Assembly (NCBI GenBank): GCA_023251135.1 | Contig: JAHEZJ010000022.1 | Location: forward strand, 1 to 64,000 | DNA from: Flavobacterium sp. | Lineage (GTDB): Bacteria; Bacteroidota; Bacteroidia; Flavobacteriales; Flavobacteriaceae | Direction: 5' to 3' | DNA length: 64,000 nt | Part shown: positions 56,236-64,000 of the stretch, one piece after another | Layout of the letters: every line of letters starts with the position of its first letter | Position numbering within the stretch: position 1 is the first letter of the stretch | Translations under genes and position numbers: made by a program | Notes under the pieces: model-generated | Databases searched by the model: none | What the model was told of the DNA's origin: nothing | The model's input: only the letters and a program-made list of their open reading frames with translations

Positions 56236-56284
56236 TATTACAGATATTGTCTGTGGTTTCAATCGTAGGGATACAATACATTAT
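55993..56284 (+). repeat. Direct repeat flanking the SIR2 unit, copy 1
   Basis: It covers the 3' part of the GNAT gene and about 50 bp after its stop, ending in GGGATACAATACATTA. The partner copy is at 57804-58095, offset by about 1811 bp, with many silent substitutions, so the duplication is not very recent. Confidence 0.9.
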
Positions 56285-56340
56285 CACGATCTAAATAGTT
56301 TAAATTTCAAATTCTATTTCATAATCACAATTTTAATATC

Positions 56341-56372
56341 TTGGAAATGATAGACAAAATTTGCTAGTTTTA
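56341..56372 (+). promoter_or_regulatory. Bacteroidota sigma-A promoter for the SIR2 gene
   Basis: TTG at 56341-56343 and TAGTTTTA at 56365-56372 (7 of 8 matches to TAnnTTTG) are 21 bp apart. The predicted transcript starts near 56378, just ahead of the gene. Confidence 0.5.
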
Positions 56373-56413
56373 CTGAAAAGTAAATTGTGATAAAAAAGAA
56401 TAGTATAGAAAAT

Positions 56414-57244
56414 ATGAAGGAACAACTTACTGAAATTATAAGGCAAGTTTATCAGAAACAAAACAGAAATCTATTTACATTTTTAACGGGTGCAGGAATT
56501 TCTGCAGAAAGCGGTATACCAACTTACAGAGGAGTAGATGGTATTTGGATAAAAGGAACTAAATTTCATAAACCAGAGGAGTTTGGAACGTTTAAATATT
56601 TCAAAGAAAATCCCGAAGAAGTTTGGCAATACTCACTGTTTAGAAAAAAGATGTTTGAAAATGCTCAGACAAATCAAAGCCATCATGAGATAGTAGCAAT
56701 TGAAAATCTTTTACAAGACAGATTTCATTTAATAACTCAAAACATAGACAATCTGCACCGACGTGCCGGTAACGAAAGAATCTATGAAATACATGGAAAA
56801 ACCAGAGAAATTAAATGTTCGAACGGATGTAAAGGAATAGAAAATTTATCTGTTGAAATTCAAGGCAAAGACATAGATGAAGATTTAACAGATAAAGATA
56901 TCGAACTGCTAAAGTGCAAAGAATGCGGTAGCTGGATGAGACCAAACATTTTATGGTTTGATGAATATTACGATGAAAAAACAAATAAAAAATTCAGTTC
57001 TTTAAAAATTGCTAAAAACTCAGGAGTTCTGTTTATTGTCGGCACTTCGGGAGCAACAAATTTGCCAATGGCAATTGCAGAAACCACATTGAAATATGGC
57101 GGAACAATCGTTGATATTAACACTGAGGATAATTTATTTACAGAATTAATTAAAGAGAAGAAAAATAAAATGATCATTCGGGAAACTTCAACAGAAGCAT
57201 TAAAAACAATTCGGGAAATATTGGAAAATATAACAAAAGAATAA
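56414..57244 (+). CDS. SIR2-family NAD-dependent protein deacylase
   Basis: 276 residues from the ATG at 56414; a GTG at 56387 could extend it by nine. It has the sirtuin motifs GAGISAESGIP, TQNIDNLHRRAG, the catalytic-His segment EIHGK, two Zn Cys pairs (CSNGC and CKEC) and the GTSGATNLP nucleotide site. The layout is that of canonical deacetylases, not of the short SIR2 domains fused to defence effectors. It uses NAD to remove acyl groups from lysine. It has its own promoter and is followed 22 bp later by the 147-aa gene; both lie between two direct repeats, suggesting the pair arrived or moved as a unit. Confidence 0.92.
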   Translation: MKEQLTEIIRQVYQKQNRNLFTFLTGAGISAESGIPTYRGVDGIWIKGTKFHKPEEFGTFKYFKENPEEVWQYSLFRKKMFENAQTNQSHHEIVAIENLLQDRFHLITQNIDNLHRRAGNERIYEIHGKTREIKCSNGCKGIENLSVEIQGKDIDEDLTDKDIELLKCKECGSWMRPNILWFDEYYDEKTNKKFSSLKIAKNSGVLFIVGTSGATNLPMAIAETTLKYGGTIVDINTEDNLFTELIKEKKNKMIIRETSTEALKTIREILENITKE

Positions 57245-57266
57245 ACTGTTTTTAAGAGTAAAATTT

Positions 57267-57710
57267 ATGTGCGAAACCGGAAAAGAAATTAAGCTTTGTA
57301 CTTGCGTTCCAAACGGGATGAATAGAATTGTACACAATAAAAAATCCCGTAGGTTTAAAAAATTGCCTAAAGAATTTACTTGGAAATTACGAAAATATGT
57401 GGGTTTCAGTAATTGCATGATGGACGGAATGATAATTTTTCCAATCGATATTTTATCAGAAGATTTGACAACTGAAAAAATGCTTATGGATCTTAATAAT
57501 AGAAATTGTTTTGATTTTGATTATCAACCCAATGAGGGTGATAATCTTCAAATTTTTACTCCTGAAAAGTATTCAATACAGTTTTTATCTTTTATTTATC
57601 GAAATGGGGAATGGATTGCTGACTATTATAACGGTTTCAGAGATGCAACTGAAAAAATAAATCATGGAAAAGTATATTTTGATGAAAAAACTGAAAATAA
57701 AAATGATTAA
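57267..57710 (+). CDS. Hypothetical protein, SIR2 companion
   Basis: 147 residues, no signal peptide or membrane helix. It starts MCETGKEIKLCTC and has basic patches (NKKSRRFKKLPKEF). It contains strand-rich segments (FLSFIYRNGEWIADYYNG). I recognise no family. Its short spacing from the SIR2 gene and its place inside the repeat-bounded block suggest a functional partner or simply a shared insertion. Confidence 0.7.
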   Translation: MCETGKEIKLCTCVPNGMNRIVHNKKSRRFKKLPKEFTWKLRKYVGFSNCMMDGMIIFPIDILSEDLTTEKMLMDLNNRNCFDFDYQPNEGDNLQIFTPEKYSIQFLSFIYRNGEWIADYYNGFRDATEKINHGKVYFDEKTENKND

Positions 57711-57803
57711 AAAAGTCAAAATTCTAAAGTAGCATCCTTGGAGAGTTTGTAGGTTTCATCACTTTTAAAGGTTAAAACAACCATTATTATCTCAATCCAC
57801 TTA

Positions 57804-58043
57804 ATATTCGGCCTAACCACTGATCTCGCAGTAATGAAAATGAATCATAAACTCGGTTTTGAACCCGTTACTTACTCCGAACTAACTTCAGACGAGACAT
57901 TCTGGGAAAATTGTAAATCATGTGTAAACTGTCCTATATTGATGAATAAGGATAGGAAAAACTGTTTGTGTACAGCGATGTTATATGATCCGAAGCAAAA
58001 TGGAGTGAAGCTGGATTTGGTAAAAGATCTAGAGACTATGTAA
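57804..58043 (+). pseudogene. 3' fragment of the GNAT acetyltransferase gene
   Basis: It encodes, in frame, the last 80 residues of the GNAT protein at 55549 with a few changes (for example IFGLTTDLAVM for IFSLTTGLAVM), including the full CKSCVNCPIL and CLC segment. The catalytic core is missing, and the first ATG (57834) gives only 69 residues. It is a remnant of the duplication, unlikely to be functional. Confidence 0.85.
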
Positions 58044-58095
58044 TAGTATTTACAGATATTGTCTGCGGTTTCAATCGTAGGGATACAATACATTA
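57804..58095 (+). repeat. Direct repeat flanking the SIR2 unit, copy 2
   Basis: Partner of 55993-56284. Similarity continues through the stop codon into the 3' sequence (TACAGATATTGTCTG ... GGATACAATACATTA), showing that the DNA block and not only the coding part was duplicated. Confidence 0.9.
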
Positions 58096-58146
58096 CCGCA
58101 ACGTATATCTTTTGTAAAGTATCGGGAAACCATTCCGGTATAAAAC

Positions 58147-58182
58147 AACAAAACCCTCAACAATGTTGAGGGTTTTGTCTTT
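58147..58182 (+). terminator. Intrinsic terminator
   Basis: Perfect 12-bp arms (CAAAACCCTCAA / TTGAGGGTTTTG) around a 5-nt loop, followed by TCTTTT. It can act in either direction. Confidence 0.85.
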
Positions 58183-58196
58183 TGCGGAGAAAGAGG
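58183..58196 (-). other. tRNA-Ser 3'-end-like scar, possible attachment site
   Basis: On the - strand this reads CCTCTTTCTCCGCA, the T-stem end, acceptor strand and discriminator G common in bacterial tRNA-Ser genes. The rest of a tRNA is absent: on the + strand the sequence continues with GGCTCCGCC instead of the T-loop. Integrases often use tRNA 3' ends, so this may be an att remnant. At 14 bp it could be chance. The rest of the 58044-58476 gap shows no gene. Confidence 0.3.
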
Positions 58197-58476
58197 CTCC
58201 GCCACCTGTATCGAAAGCACCAGTAAACACTGGGTGTTATGTTATTTCAAAAAAAGAAGGGTACTAATAGGGCACTCTTGAAATTCTAGGGTTTATTAAC
58301 CTCTGTTAATATAGGAAAAAAAATGGAGAAATATTCTAAAATTGATTTTGGAGTTAAAAAGGAATTTACTTAATAAAATGTTGATAAAAAAACGGTCACA
58401 GAACTGTTAAAAAAATTACTTTAGCATTACCTATTTCCTATATTTCAGGAAATGTTATTTTAAACGCATTAATTTT

Positions 58477-61400
58477 ATGAGTCAGATAGAAGCAGCGCAA
58501 GGAAAAAATAAATCAAGTATTTCCGAAAAATTCAAAATCAAAAAAAATGAGATCCTAAATGACATACTTCCTCTGGTGATAAAATACTTTTCAGGAAAAC
58601 TTATCCAGATAAACGGCAACGGTAGTTTTGACAACCCCGACCATTTTGAGGATTTCGGACCTGTCATACTGCCTGAAACGGAAGACAGGCATAGTAGCAG
58701 GATTAAATACGCAATAGATAATCCCGGGATATTAAATCTGGCTCTGACCGGTGCAATGGGGAGCGGTAAAAGTACCATTTTAAAGACATTTGAGCATAAG
58801 AACAGACAGTATAAGTGTTTAAACATCTCGCTGGCGACTTTTGACAATAATACGCTGGAAACCCAAAAAATTGAGCATAACATTTTAAAGCAGCTCTTTT
58901 ACAGTGTCGAGCATAAAAAAATTCCTGCCTCAAGATTTAAAAGAATTGAAAATCTCACGGGAATAAAGTACAAAACATCCCTTTTTATACTCTGGCTGTG
59001 CTCTGTTTCCTTTTTTTTTAAACCGGAACTCTTTGAATCGGTCAAGCAGACGCTGCAGCTCGATTTTTATTCCGGAGTTTTCAGTTTTATTTATGGGGTT
59101 TACTTTGCCGGATTCAGTTGCGTGCTGATTTTTATGCTGATGAATTTTATTCTGAATTTCAAACTGAGCAAGTTTAAAATTCAGGATGTTGATTTTGATA
59201 ACAGCCAGGATCATAAGACTGTAAGTTTCGAGAACGAAATTGACGAGATTTTATATTTTTTCGAGAGAAATCTTGTTGATATCGTATTTTTTCAGGATCT
59301 AGATCGGTTTAATAAAAGTGAGATTTTTATAAAACTAAGGGAGATCAACAGTCTTATAAACAATTATGAGCCTATTAAAAAACAGAGAAAGGTCACGTTT
59401 ATCTATGCCGTGTGCGATGATATCTTCAAAGAAAAGGAGCGGGCAAAGTTTTTTGACTTTATAATTCCCGTTGTACCAGTAATCAATTTTACCACTTCAA
59501 GTTCCAAACTGCTCTTTAAGCTGCGCGAAGATGTGGCACAGAATAAACTGTCAAAGGATTTTATTGATGATGTAAGCCTTTTTTTGAATGACTACCGAAC
59601 TATAAAATCGATATTCAATGAATACCAGATCTACAAGAGCATAATCGGAAGCCAGCTGGAGAATTACAATAATCTGCTTGCCATGATGATTTATAAAAAC
59701 ATTGAGCCGACGGATTTTGACAGATTAAATCTCAACGAGGGATATGCATACAGTGTGCTTGAGAGCAAAAAAGAATTAACCTCGGAGAGCATTCAAGTAT
59801 TAAAGGACAGGGCGGCAGAGCTGCATTCGAAAATAGAGCAGACCCAGCTGGAGAAACTCCGTGATGTCAAAGAACTCAGAATGGTGTACATTTTTAAGTT
59901 TTTTGAATTGTGTATGGCCATGCACAACCAGCCCATTTATGGCATTTCGCTGGCAAGCGAGGCACAGAATGGTGAAAAGCTTTTAACTGATGACTTTTTT
60001 TCTGCCTTCATAAAAGAAAACAACATTACTTACTACAGCACATTGTATAGTTCGCAGAGGAGCTCGATTTCTTTTACTCAGGTTGAAAAAGCGGCAGGCA
60101 GGCTGAGTTATGCCAGAAGAGAGCAGATCATTTTAAATAAAGAGACAGAAACCCTGGACAGAATTAAAACTGAACTGCAGGAAATTGAAAGCAGACAGAA
60201 AGATCTGGAGTCAAAAAAACTCTATGAAATATTACATGCAGAGAATGCCGATGCCTATTTTAAAAAAAATATAGCAGAGACGACCAAGATCAATAATTTT
60301 AAACTTGTGCATTATCTGCTTCGCGGGGGGTATATTAATGAAGATTACAATCATTACATATCGTACTTCCATCCCGGGAGCATTTCCAAAGAGGACAATG
60401 ACTTTTTACTGAGCTTGCTTCCAAGCCAGAATCCGCTGGCTTACGGTCATAAGCTTAAAGAACTTAAAAGCCTGATTAAACGGATTAAAGTCGAAGATTT
60501 CAGCAGTGAAGCTATTCTGAATTTATCGCTGGTTGATTATCTTATCGAAAATAACGAGTCTGGAAAGTTAAAACTTTTAATGCAACTGCTAAGCAGAGGC
60601 AATGCTAAGGTCATGGGATTTATTGATGAGTATTTACAGCACTCCGATGAGATAAACAGAGGTAAATTTTTCCAGAAGCTTGCAGTAAGCTGGAACGGAC
60701 TGTGGATTTACCTGAACTTTAAATCTAATTTTACAGTGGAAAAAATAGAAACATATCTTATCTATTTTTTCAGTTATCTGAACCAGGAGGAATTAAAACG
60801 CACAGACGCATCAGGTGCGCTTTCCGACTATATTTCGGTCATGGAAAATTTAGACTGTTTTTTCCAGATTGAAAAGGTTATGGATTCTTTTCGGGAATTT
60901 TTGTTAAAATCGGCAGTAAAATTTGAGAACCTCTGTTATGATGAAGAGCACAGGGAATTACTTAAGACAATTTACACTTATAATCTTTATGCAATAAACG
61001 AGCATATGATTGAGCTGTTTATTTCAAATTTTAATGTTAATAACACTGATACTGCCGCTCTAAAGACCGCCAATTACACCACGATAAAAAAATCAGAAAA
61101 AAAAGAGCTTATCCAGTACATTGACCAGAATCTGGACCAGTATGTAAGCAATGTTTTTCTAAAACTCCCAGACAATACGCAGGAATCGCAGGAGAGTATC
61201 TACGCCATACTTAACAGAGAGGATATTGAAAACCGCGGTGATTTTATGCAACATGGACAGTTTTTTGTCTCTGATCTGTCTAAAATTGAGAATTTGGATA
61301 TTCAGGGAGCACTGGTGGTTTGGGGTAAAATCGACAGAATTTGGAAGAATGTATTGGCTTACTACCAAAAAACGAAAACTATTGACGAGTATCTGACCGA

Positions 61401-62190
61401 ATATCTTAATGAGGCTGACAATTACACCGCCCTCTCCAGCCAGAGGTTCATTGCGGGCACTGATGATAAAATCAGCAAAAACTTTGTAAGGGATTTAATC
61501 AAGAGTAATGTTTCTGAAGAGAGTTTCAAGATGCTTATCACAAACATAGCTTTTAATTTCGCTAATACGGCCGATCTGGATGAGATCAGTGAATCCAGAA
61601 TGAAAACACTTATAAAACTTGACAGGATTCTGTTAAATCCAGTTAATTACAGTATGGTCAAAGAAAAGTTCAGAAATCTTCTGATTTTCTTCATTGAGTC
61701 TCAGTCGACCCAATTTATGAAAGAGCTTGCAAAATATGGGGTTGACAGCGGGTTAATTTATGAGATTCTGTCTTCTATTGTAATTGACGAACAGGAGAAA
61801 ATGGCGATGATTGAGTATTTTTCCGATGAAGCTTTAAGCGAAGATAAAAGGGTTCTTGTTCAACTGGGCGGATTTCTGACAGCCAATAGAATGAGCAGTA
61901 TCAGCTTTACGCTACTTAATAGTTTAATTGCAAGTGCTCTTTCAGACGAGCGTAGGGCCGAACTGGCTAATGCATATTTCAGTTCCATTGAAGATCATAA
62001 TTTAGCAACAGTAATTGGACAGCTTGAAGAATTTGCACCGCTACTTGACGGGAAGCGTCCCAAGGCGGCAGCTACCGAACTGAATCTGGAGCTCGTTAAG
62101 AAGCTTAAAAGTAAGCTTATCAGCAATATGAAATATTCCGATGATAAAAAACAGATTGAACTGATACCGTTTGCTAAACCGAGATTTTAA
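58477..62190 (+). CDS. YobI-like P-loop NTPase, large membrane-associated
   Basis: 1237 residues. Walker A GAMGSGKST is at 92-100 and a Walker B-like VFFQDLDRF at 270-278, followed by IFIKLREINSLIN, which I associate with the YobI-type P-loop family (KAP/STAND-like NTPases). Two hydrophobic helices (about 168-185 and 205-229) interrupt the NTPase domain, as in KAP ATPases. The remaining 900 residues are helical with coiled-coil segments near 430-470 and 540-580 and no known catalytic domain. No secretion signal is present. KAP-like membrane NTPases are linked to phage defence in several systems, and the neighbours here are accessory genes, but function is not shown by sequence. Confidence 0.8.
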   Translation: MSQIEAAQGKNKSSISEKFKIKKNEILNDILPLVIKYFSGKLIQINGNGSFDNPDHFEDFGPVILPETEDRHSSRIKYAIDNPGILNLALTGAMGSGKSTILKTFEHKNRQYKCLNISLATFDNNTLETQKIEHNILKQLFYSVEHKKIPASRFKRIENLTGIKYKTSLFILWLCSVSFFFKPELFESVKQTLQLDFYSGVFSFIYGVYFAGFSCVLIFMLMNFILNFKLSKFKIQDVDFDNSQDHKTVSFENEIDEILYFFERNLVDIVFFQDLDRFNKSEIFIKLREINSLINNYEPIKKQRKVTFIYAVCDDIFKEKERAKFFDFIIPVVPVINFTTSSSKLLFKLREDVAQNKLSKDFIDDVSLFLNDYRTIKSIFNEYQIYKSIIGSQLENYNNLLAMMIYKNIEPTDFDRLNLNEGYAYSVLESKKELTSESIQVLKDRAAELHSKIEQTQLEKLRDVKELRMVYIFKFFELCMAMHNQPIYGISLASEAQNGEKLLTDDFFSAFIKENNITYYSTLYSSQRSSISFTQVEKAAGRLSYARREQIILNKETETLDRIKTELQEIESRQKDLESKKLYEILHAENADAYFKKNIAETTKINNFKLVHYLLRGGYINEDYNHYISYFHPGSISKEDNDFLLSLLPSQNPLAYGHKLKELKSLIKRIKVEDFSSEAILNLSLVDYLIENNESGKLKLLMQLLSRGNAKVMGFIDEYLQHSDEINRGKFFQKLAVSWNGLWIYLNFKSNFTVEKIETYLIYFFSYLNQEELKRTDASGALSDYISVMENLDCFFQIEKVMDSFREFLLKSAVKFENLCYDEEHRELLKTIYTYNLYAINEHMIELFISNFNVNNTDTAALKTANYTTIKKSEKKELIQYIDQNLDQYVSNVFLKLPDNTQESQESIYAILNREDIENRGDFMQHGQFFVSDLSKIENLDIQGALVVWGKIDRIWKNVLAYYQKTKTIDEYLTEYLNEADNYTALSSQRFIAGTDDKISKNFVRDLIKSNVSEESFKMLITNIAFNFANTADLDEISESRMKTLIKLDRILLNPVNYSMVKEKFRNLLIFFIESQSTQFMKELAKYGVDSGLIYEILSSIVIDEQEKMAMIEYFSDEALSEDKRVLVQLGGFLTANRMSSISFTLLNSLIASALSDERRAELANAYFSSIEDHNLATVIGQLEEFAPLLDGKRPKAAATELNLELVKKLKSKLISNMKYSDDKKQIELIPFAKPRF

Positions 62191-62308
62191 CCTCTGTGGA
62201 GAGGAAGGTTAAAAGGGGGTTCTCTCTATACGAGAGAAGGTGTACTGCAGATAAGACAGCCGTTTTTAAAATGGCGGGCTTATAATCCGGTGCGTTGGGT
62301 CTGCGGAA

Positions 62309-62482
62309 TCAGATTATATGACCGCTCTCTTTAAAGGAATAATAGGAATCCGCTGCAATGATGAGATGATCAAGGACTTTGATTTCAAGCACTTTTCATG
62401 CCTGAATTATTTTGGAAGTGATCTGTTTGTCTGCCTTAAAGAGCAGCGTTCTGCCTGAAGGATGGTAGTGGAGCGGTATCAT
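62309..62482 (-). pseudogene. RadC/JAB-domain remnant
   Basis: Reading the - strand from an ATG near 62482 gives MIPLHYHPSG, the HxHPSG metal motif of RadC-family JAB proteins, then KADKQITSKI, an in-frame stop, and KVLEIKVLDHLIIAADSYYS, a RadC-like C-terminus, ending at 62309. The N-terminal part is missing and the frame is interrupted. RadC-like genes are frequent on Bacteroidota integrative elements, so this marks old mobile DNA. The rest of 62191-62801 has no supported gene. Confidence 0.7.
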
Positions 62483-62801
62483 CCCGAACCTACGTTTTAA
62501 ATCCTTTATTTATTGGGTACCCGTAAACCTCTCAATAAGAGGACGGCTATAGGTGAGCTTACTGTTCTGAAGTTTTATCAACGATTTTGTCATATCTATA
62601 TATGGAATAAAATTTTTAGCAAATATTTTTTTTCACTACGCAAAATAACTGCGTACAGGATTTGTAGTTTTGATCCATCATTAAGAAAATCGTATTTAAA
62701 AATGGAGAACAAGTATTAACTTGAAAAGAAAGAACTAAGAAGCTAAATTATTTATATCTGCTCTATCATTGAGTCGAAGTTAACCTTAAAAGATTATAAA
62801 C

Positions 62802-63584
62802 ATGATAAGACATCGAAAAATAAAAGAAGATGACGGGAATGGTGAATATTCTATTTTTGAAACATTTGATTTTGAATTTGTAAATCCTATAGAGCATTAT
62901 TCCACTGCTATAGTAGCAAGTAATTTCGCAATGATGAAAGAGATAGTATTACTTAAAAATCCTCCGTTCCCATTTCCCATTGAATTTATCGAACAAACTC
63001 TGATGAAAGAAGCAGTTAAAAAATGGAATGAGCAACTTAATGAAATTTTAAAAACTAAGATACCAGAAAATTTTATATCGCTCTTAATATCTAAGACAAA
63101 AAAAGAACAAGTTAAATTATTAAAAAATCAATCAATCAATCCAGATCAGTTACTCGCGTTTCTATTTAAAGCAAAAATTAACTATGGATATTCTTTTAGT
63201 CAATATAGGGGAGAGCATAATCACAAAGGCCTAGATGAATCAAAAATGCCTGCTCTTGTTGAAATAAAAAAAGACGTAGTTCACAAAATTGGAGATACCC
63301 CACTTACAGATGGACAGCTTAAGCAAGCAATTGAACAAAGAAAAGTAATCGTTTCAAAATTCCTCGATAAAGGAAATGAATGGCATTGTTTGCTTTTAAC
63401 ATATGATAGTTTAAAAGGGAAAGAATCTTGGAAAAATGGACAACCACATTATCATTACATTTCTGACAAATTTGGAATTACAAGAGATGAAGTCGTTAAA
63501 CAACTGAAAAGCAGTAGTTACAGTTTAGGTAGTCTTCCACATATTGATTTGATTAGTTATCGTGATAAATCTTATGTTAGATAA
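62802..63584 (+). CDS. Hypothetical protein (260 aa)
   Basis: 260 residues, soluble, Lys-rich. No signal peptide or membrane helix. The C-terminal third (WHCLLLTYDSLKG, PHYHYISDKFGITRDEVVKQL, LGSLPHIDLISYRD) is His/aromatic-rich and may be a small domain, but matches no family I know. It lies 293 bp upstream of the nucleotidyltransferase gene and could be part of the same defence locus or an independent accessory gene. Confidence 0.7.
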   Translation: MIRHRKIKEDDGNGEYSIFETFDFEFVNPIEHYSTAIVASNFAMMKEIVLLKNPPFPFPIEFIEQTLMKEAVKKWNEQLNEILKTKIPENFISLLISKTKKEQVKLLKNQSINPDQLLAFLFKAKINYGYSFSQYRGEHNHKGLDESKMPALVEIKKDVVHKIGDTPLTDGQLKQAIEQRKVIVSKFLDKGNEWHCLLLTYDSLKGKESWKNGQPHYHYISDKFGITRDEVVKQLKSSSYSLGSLPHIDLISYRDKSYVR

Positions 63585-63877
63585 TTTAAAGAGTAATGAA
63601 TTTGTAGTTATAATAAATAGTGAGGTATTTAGCGAAATATCTTATTTGCAGTTTAAATTACGTATAAGTACTCGTTAGACATTTAAAAAAACTTAATTGA
63701 TACTTTGACTAAAAAAATATTCCTAATTATGGAAAACCGTTTTTTAATTATGCTTTACTATAATAATTTTAAAAGTTATGAATTCGATTTTTTTATAATA
63801 ACTAATAAAAATATTACTGTTGCAAATCGGAGGAATTATAGAGTTTAAATCAATATTAACTAACATAAAGAACAATT

Positions 63878-64000
63878 ATGATAATAACAAATGAAGTAAC
63901 AAAAAGTAACATACTAGATGAAATTGGAATTGCACTGGACTTAACCGAAGCCCAATACAAATTAGTTGAGGACAGATATAAAGCAGTCGGTGATCATCTT
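63878..64000 (+). CDS. Start of a probable SMODS-type (CD-NTase) nucleotidyltransferase, 3'-partial
   Basis: The first 41 codons are visible; the gene runs off the right edge. The segment ALDLTEAQYKLVEDRYKAVG resembles the N-terminal helix of SMODS nucleotidyltransferases that make cyclic oligonucleotides in CBASS anti-phage systems. The catalytic hG[S/G]...D motifs lie beyond the window, so this call rests on the N-terminus alone and needs the next kilobases to confirm. Confidence 0.5.
   Translation, partial: MIITNEVTKSNILDEIGIALDLTEAQYKLVEDRYKAVGDHL

Noticed and set aside
62513..62719. 68-codon open frame on the + strand
   Set aside because: It overlaps the edge of the RadC remnant region, has no recognisable motif and an odd residue mix; likely chance.
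1..64000. CRISPR arrays, rRNA or complete tRNA genes
   Set aside because: No regularly spaced short repeats and no rRNA or full tRNA cloverleaf were seen by eye; a tool scan would be needed to be certain.

Overview
The window is low-GC DNA that reads as a Flavobacterium-like member of the Bacteroidota. The signs are a FecI/FecR/STN-receptor cassette, a type IX secretion (T9SS) sorting domain, TonB-linked lipoproteins, a TAnnTTTG-type -7 promoter element and mostly weak or absent Shine-Dalgarno sites. Every intact gene lies on the + strand. The window starts inside one gene and ends inside another.

Positions 1-40,900 hold most of a hybrid NRPS-PKS cluster whose left end is cut off. Gene order is: partial NRPS (A-PCP-C-A-PCP-E), free-standing C domain, NRPS (TubC-type docking-C-A-PCP-C), SyrP/TauD-like hydroxylase, NRPS (degenerate C-A-PCP-C-A-PCP), PKS (KS-AT-ACP), NRPS (docking-C-A-PCP-E-C), CmlA-like diiron hydroxylase, outer-membrane barrel protein, type II thioesterase, SyrD/PvdE-like exporter, penicillin-acylase/PvdQ-like amidase, small membrane protein, a 52-aa Cys-containing ORF, Sfp-type PPTase, and crotonyl-CoA carboxylase/reductase. 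Ten-residue A-domain codes read by eye suggest Asp, D-Asp, Thr, Asn, Tyr, a polyketide extension (possibly alkylmalonyl-derived) and one epimerised residue I could not assign. Two hydroxylases of different chemistry, extra or inactive C domains, no cis thioesterase and a terminal C domain make the line unusual. A good intrinsic terminator follows the last gene.

Positions 41,100-43,900 hold a membrane-anchored AraC-type regulator, a secreted NTF2/lumazine-binding-2-like protein and a DJ-1/PfpI protein fused to the same fold. Positions 44,390-54,700 hold an ECF sigma factor, a FecR anti-sigma factor, a TonB-dependent receptor split by a frameshift at an A10 tract, a beta-helix-like lipoprotein, a T9SS cargo protein, a second lipoprotein, an S41 protease lipoprotein and a small coiled-coil protein.

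Positions 54,700-64,000 are accessory. They include a near-consensus sigma-54 promoter ahead of a 48-aa membrane peptide, a GNAT acetyltransferase, and a SIR2 deacetylase with a companion gene bracketed by about 290-bp direct repeats (the second repeat is a 3' fragment of the GNAT gene). After these come a tRNA-Ser-3'-end-like scar, a 1237-aa YobI-like membrane P-loop NTPase, a RadC/JAB pseudogene remnant on the - strand, an unknown 260-aa protein, and the first 41 codons of what looks like a CBASS-type SMODS nucleotidyltransferase. The right end therefore looks like the start of a defence or mobile island.
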